Positions 15,559-24,396 of a DNA stretch of 64,000 nucleotides are shown piece by piece. Under the pieces are notes generated by a model. It worked only from the letters and a program-made list of their open reading frames with translations, did no database searches and was not told the origin of the DNA. Numbering within the stretch: position 1 is the stretch's first letter; every line of letters starts with the position of its first letter. The position numbers and the translations under genes were made by a program. Source of the DNA: Maribacter caenipelagi (lineage in GTDB: Bacteria > Bacteroidota > Bacteroidia > Flavobacteriales > Flavobacteriaceae); the NCBI RefSeq assembly GCF_004364175.1, contig NZ_SNZW01000016.1, positions 1-64,000 of the forward strand, given 5' to 3'.

Positions 15559-17250
15559 TTATTTTCTATAAAAAGAGGTCGTTAGGGTGTTCGTGTTCCC
15601 TACATTATCAGTAACGTTAACTTCAAGTACACATTGCGTTTGATCTGCAATCTTATCATCAAAATTATAGGTTAACGTATTGCGTTTAGGCTCATATTCC
15701 ATTAAAATCCATTCACCATTTAAGGTGGCAGAATATTTATCTACACCACTTAAATCATCTGCTATTTGTACGCTCAGATATTTGTAATTATTTAACCATT
15801 GCTTCTCTTTGAAATTTTTAGTTCTAATGGTTGGGGCAACAGAATCTTTAGCTAGGGTATATGTTCCTAAATTACGAGTTCGCGTGGTAAACTCGTTACC
15901 ACGTTTATAGGTGTTCGCGTGGTTTGGTCTAAGTTTAGAATCTAACCTAGCTATGAATAATTGTTTTTGTTCTTCTTTTGAATATTTAGAAACATCAAAA
16001 GTTATCGTAAAATTTCTATGAGCCGGTACTGTGTTGCTATGAATGGTTACCGTGTCTTTTCCCTTCTTCAAATCGATATAGAAATCTTCATAAAAAGTAT
16101 TTGTTGGGAAATAAACCTTGGCACCACCTAAATCAAAATTATTAGGTTTTTTGGCAATCACGTAATTGTCGGTTTTCGTTATTTCCTTTTTATTACCTAA
16201 TAAATTCTTTACGCCTTTAATTGGTATATGAAGTTCTATCTTATTACCTGCGTAATCTTTGATCAATAATTTTGCGGTATAGCTTAGGCCTTCGTTTATT
16301 TTTATTTTACCATCGTTATATAAATCTTTATAGATGCTCAGGTTGTTTCCTGGAGATTTAAAGCTTTTTTGAATCTTTTGTCTATTTCTACCGTAATAGT
16401 CATAATCTACGAGGGTGTTTATGTATCTAGTTTCCCCAAAAGAAAATGACTCAAAATCGTACAGAGAATATATTTTTCCATTTACACTAAGTTCTACACT
16501 ATATACGCCGTTTTTATTAGCAGCCATATCTAATCTGTCAAAGCCAATAAAACCTACACCAATATCACCTAGGGCAGTAACTTTATCTGCTAAAAATGTT
16601 CCATCGCTCTGCTTGCTGAAATTTACCTGTGTTCTTTCATAATTATTATTGACATGAGATTTATCTGTAAGGGGATAAGCAAATAGTTTTTCTAGGATGG
16701 GATTTGTAGCATCGGCAACATCTAAACCATACATTAAAGGGTTTGTCGGCTTTTCAGAAATACTGCTTCTTATTTCAAAATGTAAATGCGGACCAGCGGA
16801 TCCACCCGTATTACCACTATATGCAATTAGTTCACCTTTAGAAACCTTTAATTCTCCGTAATCGGGAAATACCTCGACTTCAAACGACTTTTTATTGTAT
16901 TGTAATTTTTTGATATACGCTTCAATAGCAGGTGAGAATTTTTGAAGGTGCCCATAAACCGAAGTATACCCATTTGGGTGAGCGATATATAGAACTTTTC
17001 CATAGCCCCAAAGAGAAACCTTTATACGGGTAATGGTACCATCGCCGATAGCGTTTATTGGAATTCCTTCTCGCTGCTGTGTTTTAATGTCGACACCAGA
17101 ATGAAAATGGTTAGAACGTAGCTCACCAAATGTACCCGCTAAAATAATGGGGATATCCATTGGTGGTCCAAAAGCATCTTTCGGATAATTTTCTTGTGCG
17201 AAAAGACTAAAACAAAATAATAATAACAGACCAAGGGATATTTTTTTCAT
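15559..17250 (-). CDS. M23 family metallopeptidase
   Basis: 563 residues with a signal peptide (FSLFAQE). The LytM/M23 catalytic part is N-terminal (about 30-190): NHFHSGVDIKTQ supplies the first His and Asp zinc ligands and GPHLHFEIRS supplies the HxH pair. A long beta-rich C-terminal region (about 200-563) follows, including Ig-like segments ending DNVGNTNTLTTSFYRK. M23 enzymes cut peptidoglycan crosslinks or act as divisome activators. It is the first gene of an operon with the TonB receptor. A TATTTTCG near 17269 on the minus strand is a near match to the -7 promoter consensus. Confidence 0.9.
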   Translation of the reverse strand: MKKISLGLLLLFCFSLFAQENYPKDAFGPPMDIPIILAGTFGELRSNHFHSGVDIKTQQREGIPINAIGDGTITRIKVSLWGYGKVLYIAHPNGYTSVYGHLQKFSPAIEAYIKKLQYNKKSFEVEVFPDYGELKVSKGELIAYSGNTGGSAGPHLHFEIRSSISEKPTNPLMYGLDVADATNPILEKLFAYPLTDKSHVNNNYERTQVNFSKQSDGTFLADKVTALGDIGVGFIGFDRLDMAANKNGVYSVELSVNGKIYSLYDFESFSFGETRYINTLVDYDYYGRNRQKIQKSFKSPGNNLSIYKDLYNDGKIKINEGLSYTAKLLIKDYAGNKIELHIPIKGVKNLLGNKKEITKTDNYVIAKKPNNFDLGGAKVYFPTNTFYEDFYIDLKKGKDTVTIHSNTVPAHRNFTITFDVSKYSKEEQKQLFIARLDSKLRPNHANTYKRGNEFTTRTRNLGTYTLAKDSVAPTIRTKNFKEKQWLNNYKYLSVQIADDLSGVDKYSATLNGEWILMEYEPKRNTLTYNFDDKIADQTQCVLEVNVTDNVGNTNTLTTSFYRK

Positions 17251-17388
17251 AGGTTGACAGCAATACTGCGAAAATAATTAATCATTAACAATTCGATGAA
17301 GTTGAGCACGCTAAAATTATTATAAAGAGCTTATTGTAATGTATTCTGGAATTAAGAACAGCAGAATTGCGAATATTTCACAAAACTA

Positions 17389-17419
17389 TTGCTAAGTCAT
17401 ATAATGTATGTTAACTTTG
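17389..17419 (+). promoter_or_regulatory. Promoter of the zapA operon (TTG-N20-TAACTTTG)
   Basis: TTG at 17389-17391, twenty bases, then TAACTTTG at 17412-17419. This fits the Bacteroidota promoter (-33 TTG, -7 TAnnTTTG) and predicts a start about 20 bases before the ATG at 17444. Confidence 0.55.
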
Positions 17420-17443
17420 TGTAAATCGCATTGATTGTAATGT

Positions 17444-17734
17444 ATGGGCGAGTTAATTAAAATCGTTGATTCTTTAGAAAATAAAATTAGCAAATTGTTG
17501 CATAAACTTGAGGTTTTAAACAATGCTAATATTGAATTGGAAAAGGAATTAAGGAATATAAAATCTTCACAAGAAAATGCCAGTAAGACGGTGTCTGAAT
17601 GGGAAGAAAAATATAATTCACTCAAACTTGCAAATTCAATGCTTGGCAGTAATACCAATAAAACAGAAGCTAAGCTTAAAATAAATACATTAATACGAGA
17701 GTTGGACCATTGTATAGCTCAATTGTCGGAGTAA
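17444..17734 (+). CDS. Coiled-coil protein upstream of zapA (possible ZapB analogue)
   Basis: 96 residues, almost entirely one predicted coiled coil (LENKISKLLHKLEVLNNANIELEKELRNIK, heptad pattern) with a short C-terminal helix RELDHCIAQLSE. No enzyme motif. It lies 13 bases before zapA in the same operon. In enterobacteria ZapB is a small coiled coil that works with ZapA at the Z-ring, so a similar partner role is plausible here, but sequence does not prove homology. Confidence 0.7.
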   Translation: MGELIKIVDSLENKISKLLHKLEVLNNANIELEKELRNIKSSQENASKTVSEWEEKYNSLKLANSMLGSNTNKTEAKLKINTLIRELDHCIAQLSE

Positions 17735-17747
17735 TGTTTATAATAAT

Positions 17748-18044
17748 ATGTCAGAAAAGCTCAAAATAAAACTTTCTATTGCTGATAGGGTCTACCCATT
17801 GACTATTGACCCTGCTCAGGAAGAAGGCTTGCGTAAAGCCGCTAAAAATATAGAACAGTTGGCTAAAAAATTTGAGCAGAATTACGCAGTTAGAGACAAA
17901 CAAGATGTTTTGGCCATGTGCGCCTTGCAGTTTGCGTCAAAAATTGAACAGAATGGCATAGAGCAAACAGAAGGAACCAAAGAAGCTGAAGAGCGTTTAC
18001 AGGCGCTTGAAGATTTGGTGACATCTAAATTAGCTTTGAAATAA
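17748..18044 (+). CDS. zapA: Cell division protein ZapA
   Basis: 98 residues. The N-terminal globular part reads KLKIKLSIADRVYPLTIDPAQEEGLRKAAKNIEQLAKKF, typical of ZapA, followed by a helical region (MCALQFASKIEQN) and a coiled-coil tail. ZapA binds FtsZ and bundles its filaments at the division site. The gene follows the coiled-coil partner gene and precedes the 6S RNA gene. The zapA-6S RNA adjacency is also found in proteobacteria. Confidence 0.85.
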   Translation: MSEKLKIKLSIADRVYPLTIDPAQEEGLRKAAKNIEQLAKKFEQNYAVRDKQDVLAMCALQFASKIEQNGIEQTEGTKEAEERLQALEDLVTSKLALK

Positions 18045-18067
18045 AAACGTTCTTTTAAATACATTAA
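18035..18067 (+). promoter_or_regulatory. Possible promoter of the 6S RNA inside the zapA 3' end
   Basis: TTTG at 18035-18038, 21 bases, then TACATTAA at 18060-18067 (half match to TAnnTTTG). A start about 12 bases after the TA would be 18072, exactly where the 6S RNA terminal helix begins. The -7 match is imperfect. Confidence 0.35.
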
Positions 18068-18071
18068 GTTA

Positions 18072-18240
18072 CTGCCCACATTGGTAATACCTTTTGACAA
18101 ACTCAACATTTATTTTTTTAAAAAGGGTGAGTTTAGATTGTAAAAGCAAGCCCTACTTGTATAGGGATCCTTGATCAGTCTGTTAGCCCTAAACCTGTTT
18201 ACCGGAGTTTGATCAAAACTTCTCCAATGTGGGCTTTTTT
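18072..18240 (+). ncRNA. ssrS: 6S RNA (flavobacterial 6S/SsrS type)
   Basis: 6S RNA mimics an open promoter and holds the housekeeping RNA polymerase. The gene-free stretch after zapA has the required plan. A terminal helix pairs 18074-18084 (GCCCACATTGG) with 18224-18234 without mismatch. A second long helix pairs TTTTGA..AAACTC (18092-18105) with GAGTTT..TCAAAA (18205-18218). Between them lies a long, weakly paired centre (about 18106-18204) that can form the open bubble. The 3' strand of the terminal helix runs into a T tract. Location directly after zapA matches the known synteny of ssrS. The exact ends are inferred from pairing. Confidence 0.8.
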
Positions 18241-18243
18241 TTA
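18224..18243 (+). terminator. 3' helix strand of 6S RNA and T tract
   Basis: The 3' arm of the 6S terminal helix (18224-18234) is followed by nine T residues. With the 5' arm 140 bases away it ends the 6S RNA. It lies 16 bases before the RNase Y start codon. Confidence 0.6.
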
Positions 18244-18258
18244 TTAATAAATTACACT

Positions 18259-19827
18259 ATGGATAGTACAATGATAATTATTGCCGCAATAGTTGGGCTG
18301 GCAATCGGTTTTGCAATAGCAAAATTTTTGGAAAAAGGGAAAGCCTCTAAGACCATAATAAACGCAAAGAAAGACGCTGAACGCATATTAAAAGATGCAA
18401 ATGCTGAGGGAGAGAGTGTCAAGAAAGAAAAAATTTTACAGGCGAAAGAAAAGTTTTTAGAATTAAAAGCTGAGCATGAAAAGGTAATTAATAGCAAAGA
18501 CAGAAAGATAAGTGAAGCAGAGAAAAGAACTAGAGATAAAGAGTCTCAAGTAAGTAGTGAACTTGCCAAAAACAAGAACATGAACTCTCAGCTAGATAAT
18601 AAACTGAAAGACGTAGAGCAGAAAAAAGAACTTTTTGACAAACGTCATGAGGAGTTGGATAAAATGCATAAAAGCCAAATTCAACAGCTAGAAGTTATTT
18701 CTGGTCTATCTGCAGACGAAGCTAAAAATCAGTTGGTAGAAAGTTTGAAAGAAACTGCAAAGTCAGATGCTATGGCTTACATACAATCTACAGTTGAAGA
18801 ATCTAAACTTACAGCACAACAAGAAGCTCGTAAAATTATAATTAATACCATTCAGAGAATTGGTACAGAAGAAGCAGTTGAAAACTGTGTATCTGTTTTC
18901 AATATTGAATCTGATGATGTTAAAGGTAGAATTATTGGTAGAGAAGGTAGAAACATAAGAGCTTTAGAAGCTGCGACCGGAGTTGAGATTATTGTTGATG
19001 ATACGCCAGAAGCTATTATACTTTCTTGCTTTGATTCTGTTAGAAGAGAGGTAGCAAGACTTTCACTTCATAAGTTAGTTACAGATGGTAGAATTCATCC
19101 TGCAAGAATTGAAGAGATTGTTAAGAAGACCGAAAAGCAAATAGAGGCAGAAATCGTTGAAATAGGTAAACGTACCGTTATCGACTTGGGTATTCATGGT
19201 TTACACCCAGAGCTGATACGTGCCGTTGGTAGAATGAAGTATAGATCTTCTTATGGTCAAAACTTACTACAACACTCAAGAGAAGTTGCCAAACTTTGTG
19301 GGGTTATGGCTTCTGAATTAGGATTGAATCCTAAAATCGCTAAACGTGCCGGACTTTTACATGATATAGGTAAAGTACCCAATACTGAAAATGAGATAGA
19401 AACACCACACGCTATTCTAGGTATGCAGTGGGCAGAAAAGTTTGGTGAAAAACCAGAGGTCTGTAATGCCATTGGTGCTCACCACGATGAAATTGAAATG
19501 AAAACCCTTATTGCTCCTATAGTACAGGTTTGTGATGCCATCAGTGGTGCAAGACCAGGTGCAAGAAGACAAGTGTTAGATTCTTATATTCAGCGTTTAA
19601 AAGATCTTGAAGAGATTGCATTTGGTTTTAGTGGTGTACAGAAGGCTTATGCGATACAAGCTGGTAGAGAGCTTCGTGTAATTGTTGAGAGCGAGAAAGT
19701 TAACGATGATAGAGCTGCTCAATTGTCTTTTGAGATTTCTCAGAAAATACAAACAGATATGACCTATCCTGGTCAGGTCAAGGTTACTGTAATACGTGAG
19801 ACAAGAGCTGTCAATGTAGCAAAGTAA
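18259..19827 (+). CDS. rny: Ribonuclease Y
   Basis: 522 residues from the Met at 18259 ([18 protein letters not shown]). One N-terminal membrane helix, a long charged coiled coil (about 25-165), a KH domain with [17 protein letters not shown] (about 215), and an HD domain with [12 protein letters not shown] (about 365) and GAHHDEIE. RNase Y is a membrane-bound endoribonuclease that starts mRNA decay. An in-frame ATG at 18229 lies inside the 6S RNA terminal helix and is rejected. With the 6S terminator just upstream, the promoter used is unclear: read-through from the 6S/zapA transcript is the simplest view. Confidence 0.93.
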   Translation: MDSTMIIIAAIVGLAIGFAIAKFLEKGKASKTIINAKKDAERILKDANAEGESVKKEKILQAKEKFLELKAEHEKVINSKDRKISEAEKRTRDKESQVSSELAKNKNMNSQLDNKLKDVEQKKELFDKRHEELDKMHKSQIQQLEVISGLSADEAKNQLVESLKETAKSDAMAYIQSTVEESKLTAQQEARKIIINTIQRIGTEEAVENCVSVFNIESDDVKGRIIGREGRNIRALEAATGVEIIVDDTPEAIILSCFDSVRREVARLSLHKLVTDGRIHPARIEEIVKKTEKQIEAEIVEIGKRTVIDLGIHGLHPELIRAVGRMKYRSSYGQNLLQHSREVAKLCGVMASELGLNPKIAKRAGLLHDIGKVPNTENEIETPHAILGMQWAEKFGEKPEVCNAIGAHHDEIEMKTLIAPIVQVCDAISGARPGARRQVLDSYIQRLKDLEEIAFGFSGVQKAYAIQAGRELRVIVESEKVNDDRAAQLSFEISQKIQTDMTYPGQVKVTVIRETRAVNVAK

Positions 19828-19850
19828 TTATAATTTAATTTATGAAATTT

Positions 19851-19879
19851 AAGCCTCTATTATATAGAGGCTTTTTTTC
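19851..19879 (+). terminator. Rho-independent terminator of rny
   Basis: Stem AAGCCTCTAT / ATAGAGGCTT (19851-19872) with a tiny loop, then seven T residues. It lies 23 bases after the rny stop. Confidence 0.85.
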
Positions 19880-20164
19880 TAATCTAGAGTATCTATTTAG
19901 TTCCATATTAGCTATTCTTCTTTTTAAATACTTGATGTGCTATAGTCTTTACGAGCCCGTTCATATTATTTAAGGAAAAGACAGTTCTGTTCTACTTGAC
20001 AAAATTGCAAAAGTTATATTTCGTATTTAATACTACATAAGTTTCCTGCTTTACGTTTTTAGAATGACTGCACGTTACCTTCAATATACTAATTTATGGG
20101 ACAGAGTTAAAGTTGATAATTGCCATAAAAAACAAGATTAAATGTTTCATATTCTTATGGTCAT
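19880..20164. other. Gene-free stretch between rny and the sensor kinase
   Basis: About 285 AT-rich bases between the rny terminator and the stop of the convergent kinase gene. I see no open frame with coding character, tRNA, strong hairpin or repeat in it. Confidence 0.5.
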
Positions 20165-21376
20165 TTAAGAGATATTTTTTGAAAGTTTAAAATGAAAAAG
20201 CACACCTTCTTGATTAGCATTACGCTTGCCAATAGTAATATCTCCTCCTAATTTTTCTATGAGTTCTTTAATTGTCGTTAAACCAATACCAGTATCTGTT
20301 GCTCCGTCTGTACTTAGTTTTTCAAATAATAGGAAAACCTTTTTCCAGTATTTCTCGGGTATTCCTGGTCCGTTATCTTCATAGGTGAAAGAATAAGCGT
20401 TTTCGTTTTCGCTAAAAGAAACTATAATTTCAATATTGGACTTATTGGTAAATTTAATACTGTTAGATATTAAGTCTCTAAAAATTTGGTTAAAGCTATT
20501 TAAAGAATGTTTTATGCTGTGATCGCAATTTTCTAATTGTAATGAAACAGATTCGCTATCAGAATGTTTGCTGAGTACATGCTGTATTTCTTTTGAAACA
20601 TTAAAGTCCTCTAGTTTTATCTCAGCATTTGTTATAGAGTTGTAATTGATGATTCCGTTAATTAAGGACTCCATATATTCAACTCTATTATCAATAATAC
20701 TTAAATAATTTGGTAATTCTGTGTCTTTGAAAAAATCGGAAAAATCTTCTTTAATAAATCCTACCACAGAACTAATGCCTAGAAGGGGGGTTTTCATATC
20801 ATGCGCCATGCGATACGACAAATGTTTAAGTTGATTATTCTTTATACGTAATTCTTCGTTAATAATCTTTTCCTTAATATTTTGTCTTCGAAGTTCTAGC
20901 TGTGCCATTACCTGATCAGCAAGGTCTTTTAAAGATGCTTGTTGCTTTTCGGTAAATGTAGTTCGGGGTTTTATGTCTATCACGCATAATGTGCCTATAG
21001 ATTCACCCTCTTTAGTATTTAAAGGAGCACCTGCATAAAACTGCACTGATGGTCCACCGGTTACTAAGGGGTTATCGGCAAAGCGTTCATCTTTACTGGC
21101 GTCGTTTACTAAAAATAAGGAATCGGGAGTATTAATGGCGTGAGCGCAAAAAGCTAATTCTCTTGGGGTTTCGGTAGCATCTATGCCATGATGGGATTTA
21201 AACCATTGTCTGTCTTCATCTATTAATGAAACTAATGCCATAGGGGTATTACAAATGTCTGCTGCAATACGTGTTATGGCATCGTATTCTTTTTCTTCTA
21301 AGGTGTCAAGAACATTGAAACTTTGTAATGCTTCTAATCGCTTTTGCTCATTTTTGGGTATCTCTGGCTTAACCAT
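20165..21376 (-). CDS. GAF-domain sensor histidine kinase
   Basis: 403 residues, no membrane segment. N-terminal GAF domain (about 20-165: FNVLDTLEEKEYDAITRIAADIC, FYAGAPLNTKEGESIGTLCVID), a linker coiled coil, a dimerisation helix with the phospho-acceptor H-box MAHDMKTPLLGISSVV (about 200), and an HATPase_c domain (NSIKFTNKSN, DNGPGIPEKYWKKVFLLFEKL, TGIGLTTIKELIEKLGGDI). It should phosphorylate a response regulator after sensing a cytosolic signal. No response regulator is nearby, so it is an orphan. The stimulus is not readable. Confidence 0.88.
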   Translation of the reverse strand: MVKPEIPKNEQKRLEALQSFNVLDTLEEKEYDAITRIAADICNTPMALVSLIDEDRQWFKSHHGIDATETPRELAFCAHAINTPDSLFLVNDASKDERFADNPLVTGGPSVQFYAGAPLNTKEGESIGTLCVIDIKPRTTFTEKQQASLKDLADQVMAQLELRRQNIKEKIINEELRIKNNQLKHLSYRMAHDMKTPLLGISSVVGFIKEDFSDFFKDTELPNYLSIIDNRVEYMESLINGIINYNSITNAEIKLEDFNVSKEIQHVLSKHSDSESVSLQLENCDHSIKHSLNSFNQIFRDLISNSIKFTNKSNIEIIVSFSENENAYSFTYEDNGPGIPEKYWKKVFLLFEKLSTDGATDTGIGLTTIKELIEKLGGDITIGKRNANQEGVLFHFKLSKNIS

Positions 21377-21482
21377 ATATTAAATATAACAAATCGCTAC
21401 TTGTTAAGTAGGTAATTTCGTACTTAACTAACGCGTTCAAATTATAAATGTTATATATATCTCCTTAAAAAAACATTTGTTA

Positions 21483-23495
21483 TTAGGAAGTTGGCTCTTC
21501 TTTCTCCTCAACTTCTTCGTCTTCTTTAAGAAGTGTGTTTTTTAAGATGTTCAATTTTTTTAATTTGGCTTTCCAAGCAGCTAATGATTCTTTGTGTTGG
21601 TTAACTCTTTTAATTACATCTTGTACTAATGGATTGGTTTCAGATGCGTTAGAGAAGAACTGTAAGTTATTTTCTAGCTGCCTAATTTCGTCTTTGCTCT
21701 CATCTATCTTTTTTCTGATAAATGCGCGCTCATTCTGTATAGCACGTTCTTGGTTGTCGTTATTGCTAAGTTGTTGAATCTTGTTACCATATTTCAACAG
21801 TTCAGATTCTTGCTTGCTAACACCACATTTTTGATATAGCGCATCTATTATTTTATCGAACTTCTGATTGATGTTTTTCTTTTTGAACGGAACTCTTCCA
21901 TATGTTTTCCACTCTTCAGAAAATTTCTCGATAGTCTTTAAATCTTTAGCTTTGTCTCCACTTAACTCAAATGCCTTAAGACGGTCAATAAAATCATTTT
22001 TAAGTTTAAAATTAGCTTCCTCTTCTTTAAATGCATCATTTTTAAGCGCATTTAACCTATCAAAATAGTGGTTACAGGCAGTTTTGAAATCTTTCCACAA
22101 TTTGTCGGAGTACTTTCTTGGTACATGTCCAATCTTTTTCCACTGACCTTGTATGCGCTTCATTTCTGAAGTGGTTGCATCAAAATCGTCACTATCCTTT
22201 ATTGAAACCGCTATTTCTAATAAGGCCCTTTTTTTGTCTAAATTCTCTTGCTGGTCTTTTTTAAGGTTCTTGTAAAAGGCATTTTTGTTCTGATTGAATA
22301 CACGCACCGCACCCTTAAAACTGTTCCAAGTTTTAGAATTTACTTTTTGTGGTACTTGACCTGCTTTAAAAAAGGCTTCTCTAAGTTCCTCTAATTTTTT
22401 TATCTGTTGCTGCAGTGTACCGTGATTGTTAGATACATTTTCACTAAGTGCACTTATCTCTGCAATAATTGCATGCTTACGTTCTAAATTTTCTTCTTTT
22501 ATTTTATCAAGATTCTTAAAATAATCTTGTCTTCTTTCATGAATAATTTTTGTTGCGGCGCTAAATCGCTCCCAAATTTCTTCCCTATGATCTTTGCCTA
22601 CCGGACCCAAATCTTCTTTCCAGATTTTGTGCAAAACCTGTAGCTCTCTAAATGCTCTATTTAAATCAGGTTCTTTTGAAAGCTCTTCGGCTCTAGCAAC
22701 TATTTTACCTTTTTCTTCAAGATTATGCTTGAAATCTAAATCTCTTAAGTCTCTATTGATATTTAAAAAATCATAGAAAATTTCAATATGGTGGTGGTAT
22801 GTTTTCCAAACATTATTATAGTCTGCACGAGGTATAGCCCCTGCATGGCGCCATTTAGCCTGTATATCTTTGAAATTGTTATACGTAGTATTTATATCTT
22901 CTTCAACATTGACCAATGCCTTCAGTTGTTCAATAAGGTCTAATCTATAGGCTAGATTGTCTTTATGGCTTTTTTCTAAGCTTTTATAATGTTGGTTACG
23001 TTTGTCTCTGTATTCTGAGTATACTTCGTTGAATTGTTGTTTATCTATAGAGTTATATCTAAAATCAATTTCATTACCACCGTTAGCAATAAACTCTTCT
23101 TTTTTTTCTTCTAAAAACTCATCGAATTTTTGATTGAATTCGTCTTTAATAGTGTCAACATGCTTTCTTATCGCTTGAACTTTTTCGTTTTTCACCAACC
23201 GCTGTAATTCACCTACCAAATTTTCCATACTCATTTCATGGTAATCTGGCATGGGTATTTCATGTCTTTTTACGGTATCGGTATCTTCAGCGTCTTCAGC
23301 ATTAGAATCATCAATTTCATTCATTACATCAGTTTCTTCTACCTGTTCGTTAGAAACGGTTGAAGGTTCTGCTGGTAATTCTGTTGATTCTTCAGTAGCA
23401 TTCACTGTTTCTTCTACTGTATTTTTAGTAGATTCTACTACAGTTTTTTCATCTATTGAATTCTCTGGTAATTGTTGTTCTTTATCCTCAGACAT
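21483..23495 (-). CDS. DUF349 domain protein
   Basis: 670 residues. A long acidic, Ser/Thr/Glu-rich N terminus (about 1-80) precedes a largely helical body with at least five repeats of the DUF349 pattern, such as DIQAKWRHAGAIPRADYNNVWKTYHHH, KRIQGQWKKIGHVPRKYSDKLWKDF and FSEEWKTYGRVPFKKKNINQKF. Each repeat carries a W..G.(V/I)P motif. The C-terminal tail is again acidic. DUF349 proteins are conserved in Bacteroidota and have no firmly assigned role. It stands alone, with aroE upstream on the same strand. Confidence 0.87.
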   Translation of the reverse strand: MSEDKEQQLPENSIDEKTVVESTKNTVEETVNATEESTELPAEPSTVSNEQVEETDVMNEIDDSNAEDAEDTDTVKRHEIPMPDYHEMSMENLVGELQRLVKNEKVQAIRKHVDTIKDEFNQKFDEFLEEKKEEFIANGGNEIDFRYNSIDKQQFNEVYSEYRDKRNQHYKSLEKSHKDNLAYRLDLIEQLKALVNVEEDINTTYNNFKDIQAKWRHAGAIPRADYNNVWKTYHHHIEIFYDFLNINRDLRDLDFKHNLEEKGKIVARAEELSKEPDLNRAFRELQVLHKIWKEDLGPVGKDHREEIWERFSAATKIIHERRQDYFKNLDKIKEENLERKHAIIAEISALSENVSNNHGTLQQQIKKLEELREAFFKAGQVPQKVNSKTWNSFKGAVRVFNQNKNAFYKNLKKDQQENLDKKRALLEIAVSIKDSDDFDATTSEMKRIQGQWKKIGHVPRKYSDKLWKDFKTACNHYFDRLNALKNDAFKEEEANFKLKNDFIDRLKAFELSGDKAKDLKTIEKFSEEWKTYGRVPFKKKNINQKFDKIIDALYQKCGVSKQESELLKYGNKIQQLSNNDNQERAIQNERAFIRKKIDESKDEIRQLENNLQFFSNASETNPLVQDVIKRVNQHKESLAAWKAKLKKLNILKNTLLKEDEEVEEKEEPTS

Positions 23496-23643
23496 ATTCC
23501 TAAATTATATGCATACAAGATAGTGACAACCCCAAGACTAGCAAAGAATTGATTGTTCTTTTTAGTTAAAACGTAATAGAGTAATTAAGCAGAAACCTAT
23601 AATTTACAATGTATTTCTAGTAGATATGCTTAAGGTTAAGAGG

Positions 23644-24396
23644 TTAACGGTTCCATATTTCCCAAGATTTTTCAGCCTGAAACTCTAACATTTTATGACC
23701 GTTAGAAATTGTTGCCCCTTTAGCTTTGCCTGCGGATAAAAATGTAGTTTCTTCAGGATTATATATAAGGTCGAATAGAAGGTGCTCTTTACCTATTTTT
23801 GAATACGGAATTGCAGGCTTTTCTTCAATCTTCGGAAAAGTACCCACCGGAGAACAATTTATGATTAAGGTATGTTCAGCTATTATATCATCTGTTAAAT
23901 CATGATAAGTAAACCCATTGTTTTTACCGCTTCTTGATACAAACGAAAATGCTATGTCTAATTCTTCAAGTACAAATGCAACGGCTTTTGATGCTCCTCC
24001 TGTACCTAAAATCAATGCTTTTCTATGATGTTCTTTTAGATATGGTTCTATAGATTTCTCAAATCCATAAGCATCGGTATTGAAGCCGACTAAACCATTC
24101 TTAGTGATTTTTATGGTATTTACCGCACCTATTTTATTTGCTGCAATATCGATATCGTCTAAAAAAGCCATTACTTCTTCTTTATAAGGTATGGTGATAT
24201 TGAGCCCCTGTAGATTTTCAGTATTTTTGAAGATGGTCGGAAATTCTGAAATAGCTTGTAAATCGAAGTTTTGATAAGAGCAATTATCCAACCCCATATC
24301 TTCGAATTTTTTTTTAAAATATCCTCTTGAAAATGAATAAGAAATATCTTTACCTATTAAGCCGTAATTAGCTTTCTGTTTTTCTGTTTTTTCCAT
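23644..24396 (-). CDS. aroE: Shikimate dehydrogenase
   Basis: 250 residues, slightly short for AroE but complete. It reduces 3-dehydroshikimate with NADPH in aromatic amino acid synthesis. Features: GLIGKDISYSFSRGYFKKKF at the N terminus (substrate-binding SxS), NITIPYKEEVMAFLD (catalytic Lys near 75), GAVNTI, NTDAYGFEKS (catalytic Asp), and the NADP loop ILGTGGASKAVAFVLEEL. The C terminus reads GHKMLEFQAEKSWEIW. The start lies 29 bases inside the end of the upstream DUF368 gene, and no good later start exists, so the overlap is real. Confidence 0.92.
   Translation of the reverse strand: MEKTEKQKANYGLIGKDISYSFSRGYFKKKFEDMGLDNCSYQNFDLQAISEFPTIFKNTENLQGLNITIPYKEEVMAFLDDIDIAANKIGAVNTIKITKNGLVGFNTDAYGFEKSIEPYLKEHHRKALILGTGGASKAVAFVLEELDIAFSFVSRSGKNNGFTYHDLTDDIIAEHTLIINCSPVGTFPKIEEKPAIPYSKIGKEHLLFDLIYNPEETTFLSAGKAKGATISNGHKMLEFQAEKSWEIWNR

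Noticed and set aside
18229..18258. Upstream in-frame start for RNase Y
   Set aside because: It lies in the 6S RNA terminal helix and would add a stretch encoded by that helix and T tract; the Met at 18259 fits the membrane-anchor N terminus.
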